Source: Baekduia soli
GTDB lineage: Bacteria > Actinomycetota > Thermoleophilia > Solirubrobacterales > Solirubrobacteraceae
Reading direction: 5' to 3'
NCBI RefSeq assembly: GCF_007970665.1
Contig: NZ_CP042430.1
Location: 3,720,001 to 3,784,000, forward strand
DNA length: 64,000 nt
This document shows, one piece after another, positions 7,487-14,894 of the stretch. Position numbers and translations under genes: made by a program. Position 1 is the stretch's first letter; each line of letters begins with the position of its first letter. The notes beneath the pieces are model-generated. The model was not told where the DNA came from. It did not search any database and was given only the letters and a program-made list of their open reading frames with translations.

Positions 7487-8869
7487 TTACCGCAGCCGCT
7501 GCCGTAGGACCCTCCTGAGGTCAAAGCCGGTCGCGGGGCCGAGCGAGGCGACGTGACTGCTCGCGTGCGCCATGGTCGCGACCGCCACCTGCCGTCGCGC
7601 CGCGTCGAGAACCGCGTCCAGACCCTCGACGTACAGCGGCTTGATGGGCCTGGGCCTAGACCCCAGGAACATCGGAGTCCCCGCTTCGCGAACCATCTCG
7701 GCGATCACGCGCTTCGCGTCCGCCATCACGGTGCCGGTCGTGACAATCATCGCGCGCTGGGGGCTATACCGCGCGAGTCGGTAGTTGAAGGGGTAAGCGT
7801 CTCCGGGACCGAAATCGCGATCCTTCAATTCGAGGATCCAGACCTCATCGAGGAAGGACAGGACGATGTCTACCTCCTCGCCAGCCTCGGTCATGTTCCA
7901 GAAGATGGAATCCGCCGGGACGCCGGCCGATACCAGCCGCTCGGTTACGAACACCGTCATCCAGTGGCTTTTCTCGATCAAGGAGCGCCCCAGGGGCGAA
8001 ACCGAGTAGCCCTCCTTGAGGAGTTCGTCCGCGAATCGTCGATTGCAGCTCGGGTGGCGCAGATCCTTGACTGCTTCGAGTTCGGCAGGATCGTCGAACT
8101 CGGTCAGCGGGCTGCTGTCGGTCCGGCAAATCAAGAGGTGCTTCGTAGCGAGCAGGCCGCACCCTTTAAGACTTTCGATCGCCGCCTCCGCCTCGCCCTC
8201 TGGCAGACGGCGGGACCACTTCGCCAGGAGGTCGGTTGCTCGAACGAACCCGGCCTTGCTGATCTCAATCAACATCTCGCGCGCGAAATCGCTGGACAGG
8301 GTTTCAGCCCCGGTGGTCAAGGCCGCGTCCAGTTGCGCACGCGAGAACGACGCTGGCCCCTCATCTGTGTCCGACAGGATCTCGTGCAACCGACCGGTGG
8401 GCTCGTTGTCGATCTCGGTCCAGTCGAAGCGCATGTAGCGCGCGCGGCGTCCGTCCACACTCGACTTAATCGAAACCTCGACCGCGTCGGCGAACGGCCT
8501 CCAGACGTCGACAGCGTCGCGCGTTCCATCATTGACGACGACTCCCGTGATGAGAGTGGACTCGCCGTCGGGTGCGGCCACGGAGACGAAGTCAAACTCG
8601 CTTCCAGGGCGCCCGGGGCTCCCGAGGTCCAAGAAGAACATGTCGCCGTCCTTGAAGAAGACGTCGCCGACGGAGCCTCGCTGACCCAACCGCCCGCCTG
8701 CGAACCGGTACGACTTCTCGCTCGGCTCAATACCCGCATGCCTTAAGAACTCCTGCTCAGCGGCTAATACCGCAGGTTCCCATCCCTGCGAGCGAAGACA
8801 AAGCAGAACGGCCGGGAGCTTTTCTTGCTCCAGCTTGATCTCCGTCGCGGCTCGATGGGCGCTGATCAT
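7487..8869 (-). CDS. PD-(D/E)XK nuclease-like cargo protein (460 aa)
   Basis: A large protein with no full-length family I recognise. Near residues 330 to 350 it has a restriction-endonuclease-like core: an acidic strand EEVDIV (Asp about 334), then ELKD (Glu about 347, Lys about 349), matching the D-(E)xK metal site of PD-(D/E)XK nucleases. The middle part contains a helical region suggestive of a DNA-binding winged helix (SSDFAREMLIEISKAGFVRA). The N-terminal 200 residues are unassigned. ATG 8869 is chosen because upstream codons look non-coding and a -10-like TAAAGT lies 7 bp before it. Its composition is visibly less GC-rich than chromosomal neighbours. An anti-phage role is inferred from the nuclease core and island context. 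Confidence 0.65.
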   Translation of the reverse strand: MISAHRAATEIKLEQEKLPAVLLCLRSQGWEPAVLAAEQEFLRHAGIEPSEKSYRFAGGRLGQRGSVGDVFFKDGDMFFLDLGSPGRPGSEFDFVSVAAPDGESTLITGVVVNDGTRDAVDVWRPFADAVEVSIKSSVDGRRARYMRFDWTEIDNEPTGRLHEILSDTDEGPASFSRAQLDAALTTGAETLSSDFAREMLIEISKAGFVRATDLLAKWSRRLPEGEAEAAIESLKGCGLLATKHLLICRTDSSPLTEFDDPAELEAVKDLRHPSCNRRFADELLKEGYSVSPLGRSLIEKSHWMTVFVTERLVSAGVPADSIFWNMTEAGEEVDIVLSFLDEVWILELKDRDFGPGDAYPFNYRLARYSPQRAMIVTTGTVMADAKRVIAEMVREAGTPMFLGSRPRPIKPLYVEGLDAVLDAARRQVAVATMAHASSHVASLGPATGFDLRRVLRQRLR

Positions 8870-8899
8870 TCGACCTACTTTAGGCCGTGTCCGGACACG
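8870..8899 (-). promoter_or_regulatory. Promoter with 14-bp perfect palindrome before nuclease gene
   Basis: The palindrome CGTGTCCGGACACG covers 8886-8899, 17 bp upstream of the nuclease ATG. On the minus strand a -10-like TAAAGT follows it and ends 7 bp before the ATG, suggesting a leaderless transcript. A repressor on the palindrome would block the promoter. Confidence 0.5.
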
Positions 8900-9170
8900 C
8901 CGACGGGTCGCACGCGAGAGAGGTATCGACCTATCCCCCACGGGGGTGCCTCCCTCCTGGCAGCTCCCGGACACCGCGCCCTGGTCCAGCGTGGAGAAAA
9001 CTCGCAACCGCAGAGTTGCGATTTCCCCTGGGCCGAAGTCTCGTTTCCCGCGCCGTCACGGCGCAGAACGCCGTCCGGGCCCCGCAGTAGTTGCGCACGC
9101 AATCATCCCCGGGGCGAGAGCACCCCACCCTGCAGGCCGTCGCCGAACCCCGCCCCGAAAGGCCCCCGCC
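8900..9170. other. Intergenic region between divergent nuclease and terminase genes
   Basis: No gene recognised on either strand. It should contain the promoter for the plus-strand terminase cluster, but no clear -35/-10 pair stands out. The segment is more mixed in composition than the chromosomal part. Confidence 0.35.
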
Positions 9171-9497
9171 ATGCCCCAGCGCACCCCACCCCGCCACCTG
9201 TCGGCGCCCTCGCGGCGCTGGCTGGCGCACCTCAGCACCGACTACACCTTCACGGAGACCGAGTGGTCTCTCGCGCTCATGGCCGCGGAGACTCGCGACC
9301 GCGCCTCGACGGCGCGGCGCACGATGACCCGTGAGGGCCTGACGCTCACGACGCCGATCCTGTCCAAGAAGGGCGACATCGTGGGCCAGCGCGTGAGCGC
9401 GCATCCGGCCGCAGCCATCGCCCGGGACAACGTCGCGCTCTACTCACGCCTCGTCTCTCAGCTCGGCCTCGACGACGACGCCGAGGGTGGCGCCTGA
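9171..9497 (+). CDS. Phage small terminase subunit, P27 family (108 aa)
   Basis: Small terminase subunits recognise phage DNA and hand it to the large motor subunit for packaging. This protein matches the P27 pattern along its length: LSAPSRRWLAHLSTDY, a helical segment LALMAAETRDRASTARRTM, then REGLTL, and the diagnostic tail HPAAAIARDNVALYSRLVSQ followed by LGLD. Length is usual for the family. The start was chosen after cgaaagg. Its stop overlaps the next ATG. No large terminase follows, which is unusual for a prophage and points to a satellite or a remnant. Confidence 0.85.
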   Translation: MPQRTPPRHLSAPSRRWLAHLSTDYTFTETEWSLALMAAETRDRASTARRTMTREGLTLTTPILSKKGDIVGQRVSAHPAAAIARDNVALYSRLVSQLGLDDDAEGGA

Positions 9498-9787
9498 TGG
9501 CGCGTCGTCCGCGCCCGCGCCGCGCCGTCGTGGAGCCCGCGGCGCCCGTCGACTACCCGCCCGCGCTCGCCGTTGAGCTGGAGCGCCTCGACGCGCGCTA
9601 CCCCGAGGGCCACATGCGGGCCGTCCTGCTCCCGCTGATGCGGGCCGGGGCGATTCACGAGCACACCCACGGCGGAGCGCCCGACGACGGGTGCCACCTC
9701 TGCGCGACGCCCGCCTACCGCGCGGCCCACGGGCTGCGCCCCGCCCTAGCCCTGGCCCCTGAGCTGGCCGACATCGACGAGGAGTAG
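9497..9787 (+). CDS. Small protein with His/Cys cluster (96 aa)
   Basis: ATG overlaps the terminase stop (tgATG), so the two are probably translated together. Midway it contains HEHTHGGAPDDGCHLC, a histidine/cysteine group that could bind zinc, followed by PAYRAAHG. The N-terminus is basic and proline-rich, and the C-terminus acidic. I do not recognise the family. The placement directly after a small terminase gene suggests a packaging-module accessory, but this is inference. Confidence 0.6.
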   Translation: MARRPRPRRAVVEPAAPVDYPPALAVELERLDARYPEGHMRAVLLPLMRAGAIHEHTHGGAPDDGCHLCATPAYRAAHGLRPALALAPELADIDEE

Positions 9788-9796
9788 GACCCTAAC

Positions 9797-10081
9797 ATGA
9801 TTATCATGGTCTGCCATCGGGGCGGCCCGTCCCAGCGCGTCGAGCACCCCGTCTACGACTGGGACGCTCGCACCGTCACCGGCGCCGACCCCGACGCCTC
9901 GGGCGCCGTCGTGTCGTTCGACCTCGCGGCCGTTCTGCACGAGCACCTCGTGCGCGACGGCTCGGGCGAGCGCTCCCTGAGTTGCCGCCTGGTGCGGTCC
10001 GACGCCCGTAAGCAGCGCCGCCACGCCGCCTCGGCGAACCGCGCCGCCCGGCGCCAGCACCTCCAGCGCGAGCAGCCCTAG
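9797..10081 (+). CDS. Hypothetical island protein (94 aa)
   Basis: Follows the previous gene by 9 bp. It begins MIIMVCHRGGPSQRVEHPVYDW and ends in a highly basic helix (RSDARKQRRHAASANRAARR). The first half reads like a small beta structure and the tail like a nucleic-acid binding extension. No family recognised. It belongs to the same probable operon as the terminase subunit. Confidence 0.55.
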   Translation: MIIMVCHRGGPSQRVEHPVYDWDARTVTGADPDASGAVVSFDLAAVLHEHLVRDGSGERSLSCRLVRSDARKQRRHAASANRAARRQHLQREQP

Positions 10082-10186
10082 GCGCCAGGCCCGTCGCTCC
10101 CGGCTCCCGAGTCCGTCTCGGGGTCGGTCGCCGACCGACCTGAGCGCGGGGCGACCCCCGCGCCATACCTGCATGCCCTCTACGCC

Positions 10187-10216
10187 CCAGAACTAGCGCT
10201 TGAGTCCACGTTCTGG
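10187..10216. repeat. 30-bp hairpin repeat, copy 1
   Basis: Arms CCAGAAC (10187-10193) and GTTCTGG (10210-10216) enclose a 16-nt loop. It matches copy 2 at 10555-10584 in 28 of 30 positions. Both copies are followed by an accggt element and then a run of C (8 here). It lies 47 bp before the start at 10264. Confidence 0.85.
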
Positions 10217-10263
10217 GACGCGAGGCCCCGACCGGTACTACCCCCCCCAGGAGAGACCCTTCC

Positions 10264-10530
10264 ATGAGCCTGACCCCGTACGAGCGCGAGACGATCGTCA
10301 ACGGAAGCGACGCGGACAGCACCCTGTCCGTCTGGACCGCGCAGCGCAAGATCATCACGAAGCTGAAGAAGAACCCGGCGGCGACGCTGGTCGACGAGGG
10401 GAAGCACGAGGGCTCGGCCTGGGCGCAGTTCGAGGTCCCGGCCGACCTGCTGACGTTCCGCACGAAGCGCCGGGTCGGCGGCGCCGGGAACCCTGCGGCT
10501 CTCGCCGCTGCTCGCGCTGCGCGCCGCTGA
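10264..10530 (+). CDS. Hypothetical island protein (88 aa)
   Basis: Well-formed small gene with ggag upstream and product MSLTPYERETIVNGSDADST followed by a basic stretch (RKIITKLKKNP). The C-terminus is Arg/Ala-rich. Proteins opening this way are seen in actinobacterial mobile elements, but I cannot name a function. It is flanked on both sides by the same 30-bp hairpin repeat, the only gene in the island so framed. Confidence 0.65.
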   Translation: MSLTPYERETIVNGSDADSTLSVWTAQRKIITKLKKNPAATLVDEGKHEGSAWAQFEVPADLLTFRTKRRVGGAGNPAALAAARAARR

Positions 10531-10554
10531 GAGCCCAGGCATCGCGTCTGCGCC

Positions 10555-10584
10555 CTAGAACTAGCGCTGGAGTCCACGTTCTGG
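10555..10584. repeat. 30-bp hairpin repeat, copy 2
   Basis: Differs from copy 1 only at two positions. The change in the stem turns a C-G into a T-G pair, which in RNA would still be a G-U wobble, so the fold is kept. It is followed by accggt and a 14-base run of C. Confidence 0.85.
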
Positions 10585-10672
10585 GGAAGGGGGACACCGG
10601 TGCGGGCTACCCCCCCCCCCCCCTGCCTGGGGGTCCCCCGTTCGTTCCCCGTGACCCACCGCATCGACGTTC

Positions 10673-10713
10673 GCGCCCGATGGCCTTCCCGGCTGTCGGG
10701 CGCTTTCGTCTTT
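10673..10713 (+). terminator. Rho-independent terminator
   Basis: GCGCCCGA (10673-10680) pairs with TCGGGCGC (10696-10703), followed directly by tttcgtcttt. It is the clearest intrinsic terminator in the island and closes the plus-strand terminase gene cluster. Confidence 0.65.
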
Positions 10714-10891
10714 CTCGGGCGGCTCTGCGGTCCGTCCCGCCCCGTTGGGTTCAGGCGCCGCTACAGAACTGGTTGGTGCTGATCAAGTGGGGACTCTTGC
10801 GTCGGGGTGCGGGAGACGGGTGCGCCCGGCGCGGGCGCGATGCCCAGATGGTAGGCCCGACCGGCCCCGCGCGCCCGGCGGGCGTCCCGGG

Positions 10892-11332
10892 TCAGCCCCG
10901 GACGGCGCCGGAGCGCCGCGCGCCGACCCGTGCGGGCTCCGGCGCCGGGAGCCCCAGCCCGGCCAGCAGGCGTCCGCGGTCCTGCACGTCGAGCCACACG
11001 GGGAAGTCGGGGTCGACGACCACGAGCGAGCGCGAGGAGCGCTCGTACTCCAGGACGATCGGCTTCGTGCCGAGCTTGGCCTGCAGCGACGCGGCGGACT
11101 TCAGGGCCTGCGTCACGTTGCCCGGGTTCAGCGGGCCCGCCGGGTGGGCCCGGTCGATGGCCCGGCAGATGTGGCCCTGCCCGAGGCCGTCGCGCAACTC
11201 GCCCGGCGAGGCGGTCAGCACCGGCAGCAGCAGCCACCGGTGCAGCTCCATCTGCGTCGGATGGAACCCGCAGGCGAACGCCTCCAGGAACGCAAGGTAG
11301 TGCTCGGACCGGCGGTCGAGCGCCACCGGCAT
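10892..11332 (-). CDS. Hypothetical protein at end of Liv transporter operon (146 aa)
   Basis: The frame is open further upstream, but ATG 11332 (MPVALDRRSEHYLAFLEAF) is preferred because it starts 11 bp after the ABC gene stop. The protein is soluble and mainly helical with a terminal beta part (SRSLVVVDPDFPVWLDV). I do not recognise the family. Position as the last gene of a Liv-type ABC operon suggests it is co-expressed, perhaps as an accessory or regulatory protein. Confidence 0.6.
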   Translation of the reverse strand: MPVALDRRSEHYLAFLEAFACGFHPTQMELHRWLLLPVLTASPGELRDGLGQGHICRAIDRAHPAGPLNPGNVTQALKSAASLQAKLGTKPIVLEYERSSRSLVVVDPDFPVWLDVQDRGRLLAGLGLPAPEPARVGARRSGAVRG

Positions 11333-11342
11333 CACCCCAGCC

Positions 11343-12095
11343 TCAGAAGAGGTCCCAGTAGCTGTCGCGCCCGCGCAGCTCCTCCGCACGCTCCTCGAGG
11401 ATGATCCGCCCGCCGCGCATGAAGTACGCGCGGTCGACGACCCCGAGCGTCTGCACGACGTTCTGCTCGACCATGAGCACCGACAGCCCCTGCTCCTTGG
11501 CCAGGCGGCCGATGGCGTCCATCATCTGCTGCACCAGCGCCGGCGACAGGCCCAGGGAGGGCTCGTCGAGCAGCAGCAGCTTCGGGCCCGTCATGAGCGC
11601 GATCGCGATGCTCAGCATCCGCTGCTGGCCACCGCTCATCGTCCCGGCCAGCTGCTTGGAGCGCTCCTCGAGGATCGGGAACAGCTCGTAGGACTGCTGG
11701 ATGCGCTGGTCGATGACCTGGCGCGAGCTCTCGTTGTAGGCGCCGAGCCGCAGGTTGTCCAGGACGGTGAGGTCCTGGAACGTGAAGTGCTCGGCCGGGA
11801 TGAGCGTCATCCCGCGCTTGACGTTGACGATGCCCTTCGTGCCCGTGATCGCCTGGCCGTCGAACGTGATCGTCCCCGACGTCGGCTTCACACGGCCGAA
11901 GATCGAGTTGAGCATCGTCGTCTTGCCGGCGCCGTTGTGGCCGAAGAGGGCGACGATCTCGCCCTTGGCCACGGTCAGCCCGACGTCGAAGAGCACGGGG
12001 CGGCGGCCGTAGCCGGCCTGGAGCCCGTCGAGCTCCAGGAGCCGGGTGGCCAGCCCCGCGGGCGCGGCCCCGTCCAGGTGTTCAGGAGCTGCCAA
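11343..12095 (-). CDS. livF: ABC transporter ATPase, LivF type (250 aa)
   Basis: Cytoplasmic ATP-binding subunit of a branched-chain amino acid (HAAT) type importer. Walker A GHNGAGKT, signature MSGGQQRM and Walker B LLLLDEPS are intact. The typical LivF ending (MVEQNVVQTLGVVDRAYFM, then GRIILEE) is present. It starts at TTG 12095, overlapping the upstream fusion gene by 14 bp, so translation is probably coupled. Length fits the family. The transported ligand cannot be told; this family also serves amides and urea. Confidence 0.9.
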   Translation of the reverse strand: MAAPEHLDGAAPAGLATRLLELDGLQAGYGRRPVLFDVGLTVAKGEIVALFGHNGAGKTTMLNSIFGRVKPTSGTITFDGQAITGTKGIVNVKRGMTLIPAEHFTFQDLTVLDNLRLGAYNESSRQVIDQRIQQSYELFPILEERSKQLAGTMSGGQQRMLSIAIALMTGPKLLLLDEPSLGLSPALVQQMMDAIGRLAKEQGLSVLMVEQNVVQTLGVVDRAYFMRGGRIILEERAEELRGRDSYWDLF

Positions 12096-13851
12096 AGTAG
12101 ACCTCGCTCAAACGCTCCTGCTGCATCAGCTCGCTCATGGTTCCCTCGGCTGTGATCCGTCCCGCCTCCATGAAATAGACGCGGTCCGCCAGTCGCTCCA
12201 CGACGTGGAGGTTGTGCTCGACGATGCACACGCACTTGCCGCGTGCGCGCAGTCGCTCGATGAGGCCGAGCATGCGCTCGACGCCGTCGATGTCGATGCC
12301 CGACGCCGGCTCGTCCAGGAGCAGCACGTCGGCTTCGGTGGCCAGCAGGCGCGCCAGCGCCAGCAGCTTCTGATCGCCGAACGGCAGCGACCCGGCCTCT
12401 TCGTCGGCGTGCTCGGCGAGCCCGACGAACTGGAGGTGCTCCATCGCGCGGGTCGCGGCCTGGCGCTCGAACTTCCGGATGGCCAGCGGCCGGAAGAAGA
12501 CGTTGAACAGGCGCTCGCCCGGCTGGTGCGGGATGGCGAGCATGACGTTCTCCAGGACCGTCATGCGCGACCAGATGCGCACGTCCTGGTAGGAGCGCGA
12601 CATGCCCGACACCGCGATGCGGTTCGGCGTCCACTCGGTGATCTCGGTGTCTCCGAGGCTCACCGTGCCGGCATCGGGCGGGATGACCCGCGTGAGCAGG
12701 TTGAAGACCGTGGTCTTGCCCGCGCCGTTGGGCCCGATGAGGCCCGTGACCTGCCCGGTGCGCAGCTGGAGGCTGAGCTCGTCGGCGGCGCGGATGCCGC
12801 CGAAGTACTTGCGCAGGCCCTTGGCCTCCAGCGCGAGCTGACCGGTCGCCGCGGGCTGCCCGGCGCCGGCGGCCGCGGCCTCGGCGGCGGCCTCCTGGGC
12901 GTTGGAGTCCTCGGTGACGTCGGCCAGCTTGGCCACGTCGATGCCGCCGGCGGTCTTCGCGCTGCGCCGCCCGAGCAGCCGCCCGATCGTCCAGCGCTCC
13001 CGGATGAGGCCCTGGGGCAGCACCATCATGAAGATCACGATGAGCGACCCATAGATGAACGTGCGCACGAGGCCCGCGGTGTCGGGGTCCAGGTTGACCA
13101 CGTTCTGCAGGAACGGGTCGAGCAGGACGATGATCGTCGCGCCCAGGATCGACCCGTACAGGTTCGCGGTGCCGCCGATGACGATCATCGCGATGATCTG
13201 CATCGACTGCGACAGGTCGAAGCCGCCGGGCTGGATCGAGGCGTTGTAGTAGGACAACATCACGCCGGCGACGCCGGCCATCGCGGCGGTGACGCCGAAC
13301 ACGGTGACCTTGTAGCGGACGATGTTCTTGCCGACGCCGCGGGCGGCGACCTCGTCCTCGCGCAGGGCGCGCAGCACCCGGCCGAAGGGCGAGTTGACCA
13401 GGCGCGAGCAGATCGCCAGCACGATCAACGCCACGATCACCGAGAAGATGACGAAGTGCGATGGCTCCAGCAGCGATTGCCCGAAGATCGTCGGGAAGGG
13501 CAGCGAGGTCAGGCCCGTCGCACCGCCCAGCGCCGGGATCGCGCCGACCACGGCAAGCACCGCGGTCGAGAGGGCCAGCGTGAGCAGGATGAGGAACCGG
13601 ACGTCGAGGTAGAGCGCCGGGAGGCTGGCCAGGACGCCGAGCACGCCGGCGGCGAGGGCGCCGACCAGCAGGCCCGGGCCGAAGTGCCACCCGTGCGACG
13701 TGCCCAGGTAGGCGGCCATGTACCCGCCCACCGCGCCGAACGCGGCGTGGGCGACCGAGAGCTGGCCGGCGTAGCCGAGCAGCACGTTGAGCGACATCGC
13801 GTAGATCGCGTAGATCGCGATCAGGTTGATGTAGTTGTACGTGTTTGCCAT
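12082..13851 (-). CDS. Fused Liv permease-ATPase (LivM-LivG), 589 aa
   Basis: One polypeptide joins two usually separate importer parts. Residues 1 to about 320 are a LivM-type permease with eight or so membrane segments (LNVLLGYAGQLSVAHAAFGA is the family hallmark). After an Ala-rich linker, residues 345 to 589 are a LivG-type ATPase with Walker A GPNGAGKT and Walker B LLLDEPASG. The signature motif reads LPFGDQK rather than LSGGQ, a variant usual in LivG. The fusion ties one ATPase to one permease. It lies between livH and livF in the same operon, 7 bp after livH. Confidence 0.92.
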   Translation of the reverse strand: MANTYNYINLIAIYAIYAMSLNVLLGYAGQLSVAHAAFGAVGGYMAAYLGTSHGWHFGPGLLVGALAAGVLGVLASLPALYLDVRFLILLTLALSTAVLAVVGAIPALGGATGLTSLPFPTIFGQSLLEPSHFVIFSVIVALIVLAICSRLVNSPFGRVLRALREDEVAARGVGKNIVRYKVTVFGVTAAMAGVAGVMLSYYNASIQPGGFDLSQSMQIIAMIVIGGTANLYGSILGATIIVLLDPFLQNVVNLDPDTAGLVRTFIYGSLIVIFMMVLPQGLIRERWTIGRLLGRRSAKTAGGIDVAKLADVTEDSNAQEAAAEAAAAGAGQPAATGQLALEAKGLRKYFGGIRAADELSLQLRTGQVTGLIGPNGAGKTTVFNLLTRVIPPDAGTVSLGDTEITEWTPNRIAVSGMSRSYQDVRIWSRMTVLENVMLAIPHQPGERLFNVFFRPLAIRKFERQAATRAMEHLQFVGLAEHADEEAGSLPFGDQKLLALARLLATEADVLLLDEPASGIDIDGVERMLGLIERLRARGKCVCIVEHNLHVVERLADRVYFMEAGRITAEGTMSELMQQERLSEVYFGSS

Positions 13852-13857
13852 GACGCT

Positions 13858-14811
13858 CTATGCCTCTCCGGCGCTGACGGCGGCCGGCGTCGTCGCCGGG
13901 CGCTTGAGCTGGAACAGATGGGGACGCCACGCCCTGGCCGCCTTGAAGACCAGGTAGATGAGCAGGACCGCGAAGACGACGACCTGCTGCCACTGGACGT
14001 TCAGCACCTGGGCGCTGATGCCCTCGAGGATGCCGATGGCCGTGCCGATGGCCATGATCCGCAGCGGGGAGCGCCCGAGCCCGGCCGCGAAGGCCACGAC
14101 GAACGCGTAGAAGACGGGCTGCAGGCCCATGTTGGGCGTGCCGGTCGAGCGCATCGACGCGATGATCGCCGTGACGCCGCCCAGCAGCGCCGAGATGACG
14201 AACACCACGAGGTAGGTCCGGTTGCTGTCGATGCCGACGGCCTCGGCCATCCCGGGGTTGACCTGCACCGCGCGGATCCGGCGGCCCACTGGGGTGTACT
14301 TCAACAGGGCCCAGATGGCCACGCCGCAGGTCCAGACCGCGATGACGCCGATCAGGTCGAGCTTGGTGAACGTGACCTTGCCGATGTGCAGCGGCGAGTT
14401 GGAGATCCAGGCGAGGGTCTCGCCGCCGCTGGACTCCGGGCCCACGATCCAGCTCACGAGGTTCGGGACGGCGATGGTGACGCCGAAGGAGGCCACGAAG
14501 ATCGCCAGCAGCGCCTGTGACGCGGCGCGCCGCTCGACGTTGCGGTAGATCAGGGTCTCGAGCAGGCAGTTGAACAGCGCGGCGCCGGCCATCGCGATGA
14601 TGATGGCCAGGACCACGGGCAGGCCGGTGTGGTTGACCAGCCACGGGGTGAAGAACCCCACGAGCGCGTACGCGGCGGCCCACGCGAAGTGGAACCGCCC
14701 CGTCACGGCGACGATCAGACCGAAGCTGAGTCCCAGCAGGCCGTAGGAGGACCCGTTGATGAGCCCGTCGACCGCGTACTGGAAGAAGCCGGTGAGGGAG
14801 GCGAGGATCAT
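13858..14811 (-). CDS. livH: Liv-type ABC permease, LivH (317 aa)
   Basis: Integral membrane permease with about eight hydrophobic helices and the LivH opening GLINGSSYGLLGLSFGLI. A GTG exists upstream at 14841, but it falls inside the hairpin at 14839-14865. ATG 14811 (MILASLTGFFQYAVDG), with gagggga before it, is the better start. It is followed by the LivM-LivG fusion and preceded by the substrate-binding protein gene, the standard operon order. Confidence 0.92.
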   Translation of the reverse strand: MILASLTGFFQYAVDGLINGSSYGLLGLSFGLIVAVTGRFHFAWAAAYALVGFFTPWLVNHTGLPVVLAIIIAMAGAALFNCLLETLIYRNVERRAASQALLAIFVASFGVTIAVPNLVSWIVGPESSGGETLAWISNSPLHIGKVTFTKLDLIGVIAVWTCGVAIWALLKYTPVGRRIRAVQVNPGMAEAVGIDSNRTYLVVFVISALLGGVTAIIASMRSTGTPNMGLQPVFYAFVVAFAAGLGRSPLRIMAIGTAIGILEGISAQVLNVQWQQVVVFAVLLIYLVFKAARAWRPHLFQLKRPATTPAAVSAGEA

Positions 14812-14838
14812 GTCGCCCGTCCCCTCGTCGGCAGGGGC

Positions 14839-14865
14839 CACCCACCCGGCAGAGCCGGGTGGGTG
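14839..14865 (-). terminator. 12-bp stem hairpin between binding protein and livH
   Basis: CACCCACCCGGC and GCCGGGTGGGTG pair perfectly around an AGA loop. It lies between the substrate-binding protein stop (14895) and livH. This placement is typical of a partial terminator or mRNA-stabilising hairpin that lets the binding protein be made in excess over the permeases. Confidence 0.7.
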
Positions 14866-14894
14866 CAGCGTCGATCAGAGCGTCGCGTCATCTA

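Larger units (their letters stand above)
10531..10891. other. Intergenic stretch at probable right end of island
   Basis: No gene seen. It holds hairpin repeat copy 2, a 14-base run of C (10610-10623) and a rho-independent terminator (10673-10713). The island boundary probably falls here, since chromosomal-style genes on the opposite strand begin at 10892. I could not identify an attachment-site core. Confidence 0.45.

Noticed and set aside
12046-14520. Long plus-strand reading frame of 824 codons antisense to the Liv genes
   Set aside because: It is an antisense shadow of conserved permease and ATPase genes; its Arg/Asp/His-rich composition is typical of GC-rich shadow frames.
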